DNA of 64,000 nucleotides from Emiliania huxleyi CCMP1516 (Eukaryota > Haptophyta > Isochrysidales > Noelaerhabdaceae): assembly GCF_000372725.1 (NCBI RefSeq), contig NW_005199684.1, forward strand, positions 544,030 through 608,029, written 5' to 3'. This document shows, one piece after another, positions 62,801 through 64,000 of the stretch. The notes below the pieces were generated by a model, which did no database searches, was not told the origin of the DNA, and saw only the letters and a list, made by a program, of their open reading frames with translations. The number at the start of each line of letters is the position of its first letter. The first letter of the stretch is position 1. A program made the position numbers and the translations under genes.

Positions 62801-64000
62801 CCGCGCCGCGGACCGCCCCCACCCCCGCCATCCAGGGCTTGGCGCAGGCGGCGGCCAACGCTGCCCGCCGCCTGCTGCTGCTGTCCAAGTCTGCCGGCGA
62901 CACCGACTGCCGGTGGCTCATCGCGCAGTGCTTGGGCGTCCTGTTGCACCACGGCCTCCCGCAGCGGGCGATGCGCGCCAGCACCGCCGCGGCCACCCGC
63001 AGCGGTGACGAGCTGCGCCCCGACCTCGCGCAGATCCTGCCCAAGGTGCTGATGCTGCTGCACGGCTACCTCACCGACGCGGACGAGGCCTCCGCCATCC
63101 TCGCGGCGGCTCTTCCCCCCTTTCCTGTGTATGACGCACACCTCTCTTCTGCAGGTCTCCGCCATCCTCGCGGCGGACGCGCTGCGCGAGTCGCTCAAGA
63201 AGCAGACCGAGGAGCTCAAGGAGGCGCGCAAGGAGCTGTCCAAGAAGGCCCTCTTCGCCGTCGTCGAGATGGACGCCTACTCAAAGCCGCTGCCGGGCAT
63301 CGGCTCGGACGCGATGCACTTTGCCCCGGCCAGGGTGGTTGCGATCGAGGCGATGGCGAGCTGCAACCCGGTGGCGCAGCGCCCCGCGGCTCAGCGCGGC
63401 GAGATCGCCATGCTGCAGGAGCTGCACGCGACCCTGCCGGAGCTCTGGAGCGCGCGCGGCAAGTCGGTCGACGCTTGGGTCTGCGTGCTGGCCGAGAGCC
63501 TGCTGCGGCACGCACGGCAGCGGCTGCTCGTCAAGAGCCGGCTGCTCGCGTCGCGCAAGCCGGCCCTCGCGCGGCTGTGCCTGCTGCCGGCGCTGCTCGA
63601 CCTGCTCGAGAACCCGCACGACGACGGCAAGTTCGCCGCCACCCTCGCGCAGGCCGCCTCGGTTGGCTGCGACGACGCGCTCCGGACGGAGGGCGCTCCC
63701 CCGCCGCAGGAGAAGCAGGCGACGGAGCTGCAGCTGCAGTTGCTGCTGCAGATCCGGGCGCACAGCACGCCGCTGCGCGCGAGCGACGGCTGGCGCTTCC
63801 CGAAGCTGTGGAACGCCGTCGACTGGCAGCGCGCCGCGCACGCCGCGCACGCCGCCGGGGCGCCGCTCACCGCGCTGCAGCTGCTCGAGGCTTCGTGCGA
63901 GCAGTCGTCCGAGCTGCAGCCCGAGATGGTGCTGCAGCGGGCCGCGGGCGCGAACCTACTCCTCGACATCCTCTCGCAGCTGCCCACGCCCGACGCCACC
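56824..64000 (+). CDS. ATM: ATM/Tel1-like PI3K-related kinase, N-terminal 2142 aa (partial)
   Basis: ATG 56824 (MDEEIASVAEDLRSPRNVTA). Eight exons keep frame and all introns are phase 0: 56824-57630, 57723-57836, 57897-57950, 58070-58252, 58386-60929, 61000-61779, 61990-63087 and 63155 to the edge. The N-terminus (STPRFCEKLGVVPDGGESGW, TLFKAVIIGLSWNRKW) fits the Tel1/ATM TAN region, and the body is helical HEAT-like solenoid. Near the end, GWRFPKLWNAVDWQRAAHAA then GAPLTALQLLEAS matches the ATM-specific stretch (FWLDLNYLEVAKVA..ALLYAEIYAD) that immediately precedes the FAT domain, at the expected distance from the start. FAT, kinase and FATC should lie beyond 64000. ATM/Tel1 signals DNA double-strand breaks. 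Introns are 60-210 nt with GC or GT donors. Confidence 0.75.
61905..61972. repeat. ~10-bp tandem repeat in ATM intron (CCGCCTCACC)
   Basis: Alternating CACCGCCTCA and CACCCCCTCA units form the pyrimidine-rich end of intron 61780-61989. The same intron also repeats the upstream exon's last 12 bases (CTCGCCGACCAG) at about 61808. Confidence 0.85.

Overview
The window looks like nuclear DNA of a very GC-rich unicellular eukaryote, most likely a microalga; a haptophyte such as Emiliania or Chrysochromulina fits best, with a dinoflagellate or pelagophyte as alternatives. The reasons are typical eukaryotic genes (ATM/Tel1 kinase, syntaxin 5, UPF1-like helicase, J-protein, SLC35 transporter), many short introns of about 50-190 nt with GT, GC or GA donors, genes on both strands, many homopolymer and tandem-repeat tracts, and families expanded in algae and protists (PqiA-like membrane proteins, C2-TerD fusions, pentapeptide repeats). 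The organism call is inference.

Layout. 1-7.1 kb: minus-strand genes for probably secreted or surface proteins (PAN-like, thrombospondin-3-like, PAN plus pentapeptide repeats), a small coiled-coil protein and a 32-residue SHOCT-like ORF. 7.3-9.8 kb: a PH-domain gene (+) and an intronless ankyrin/TM/RING gene (-). 10.3-17.4 kb: a 16-exon UPF1-like SF1 helicase (+), reconstructed with a continuous frame to 1980 aa. 18.4-22.2 kb: a small membrane protein, a macro-domain protein (-) and a C2-TerD-TerD protein (+). 22.9-27.0 and 42.1-45.3 kb: two paralogous PqiA/LetA-like membrane proteins (+). Between them lie a TPR protein (-), an SLC35B/UAA transporter (+), a J-protein (+), a lipocalin-like membrane protein (+), a foldback element, a Cys-rich protein (+) and an MDP-1-like phosphatase (-). 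45.8-51.1 kb: a coiled-coil gene (-), a decayed LRR gene, a small inverted-repeat element and syntaxin 5 (-). 53.3-64 kb: a TMEM143/DUF3754 gene (-) divergent from ATM/Tel1 (+), which runs off the right edge before its kinase domain.

The strongest signal is not a gene. In gene after gene the intron begins with an imperfect copy, about 15-40 nt long, of the first bases of the exon that follows it. The intron is therefore [copy of downstream exon start] + [an unrelated stretch, roughly 30-50 nt in the compact cases, ending in AG], as if a short insert carrying a 3' splice site had been flanked by a long target duplication. The donor dinucleotide is simply the first two bases of the next exon, which explains the mix of GT, GC and GA donors. 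The copy is 21/22 identical at 63088-63176 and more eroded elsewhere. It occurs in at least eight genes on both strands, and the two PqiA-like paralogs differ in where such introns sit.

The spaces between genes hold several dispersed short repeat families: a roughly 75-bp palindrome with about nine full or partial copies, a pyrimidine-rich repeat that resembles a 3' splice region, and a roughly 55-bp repeat in two inverted copies. There are also microsatellites, minisatellites and long poly-G/C runs. I saw no tRNA, rRNA, CRISPR array, or reverse-transcriptase or integrase-like reading frame.
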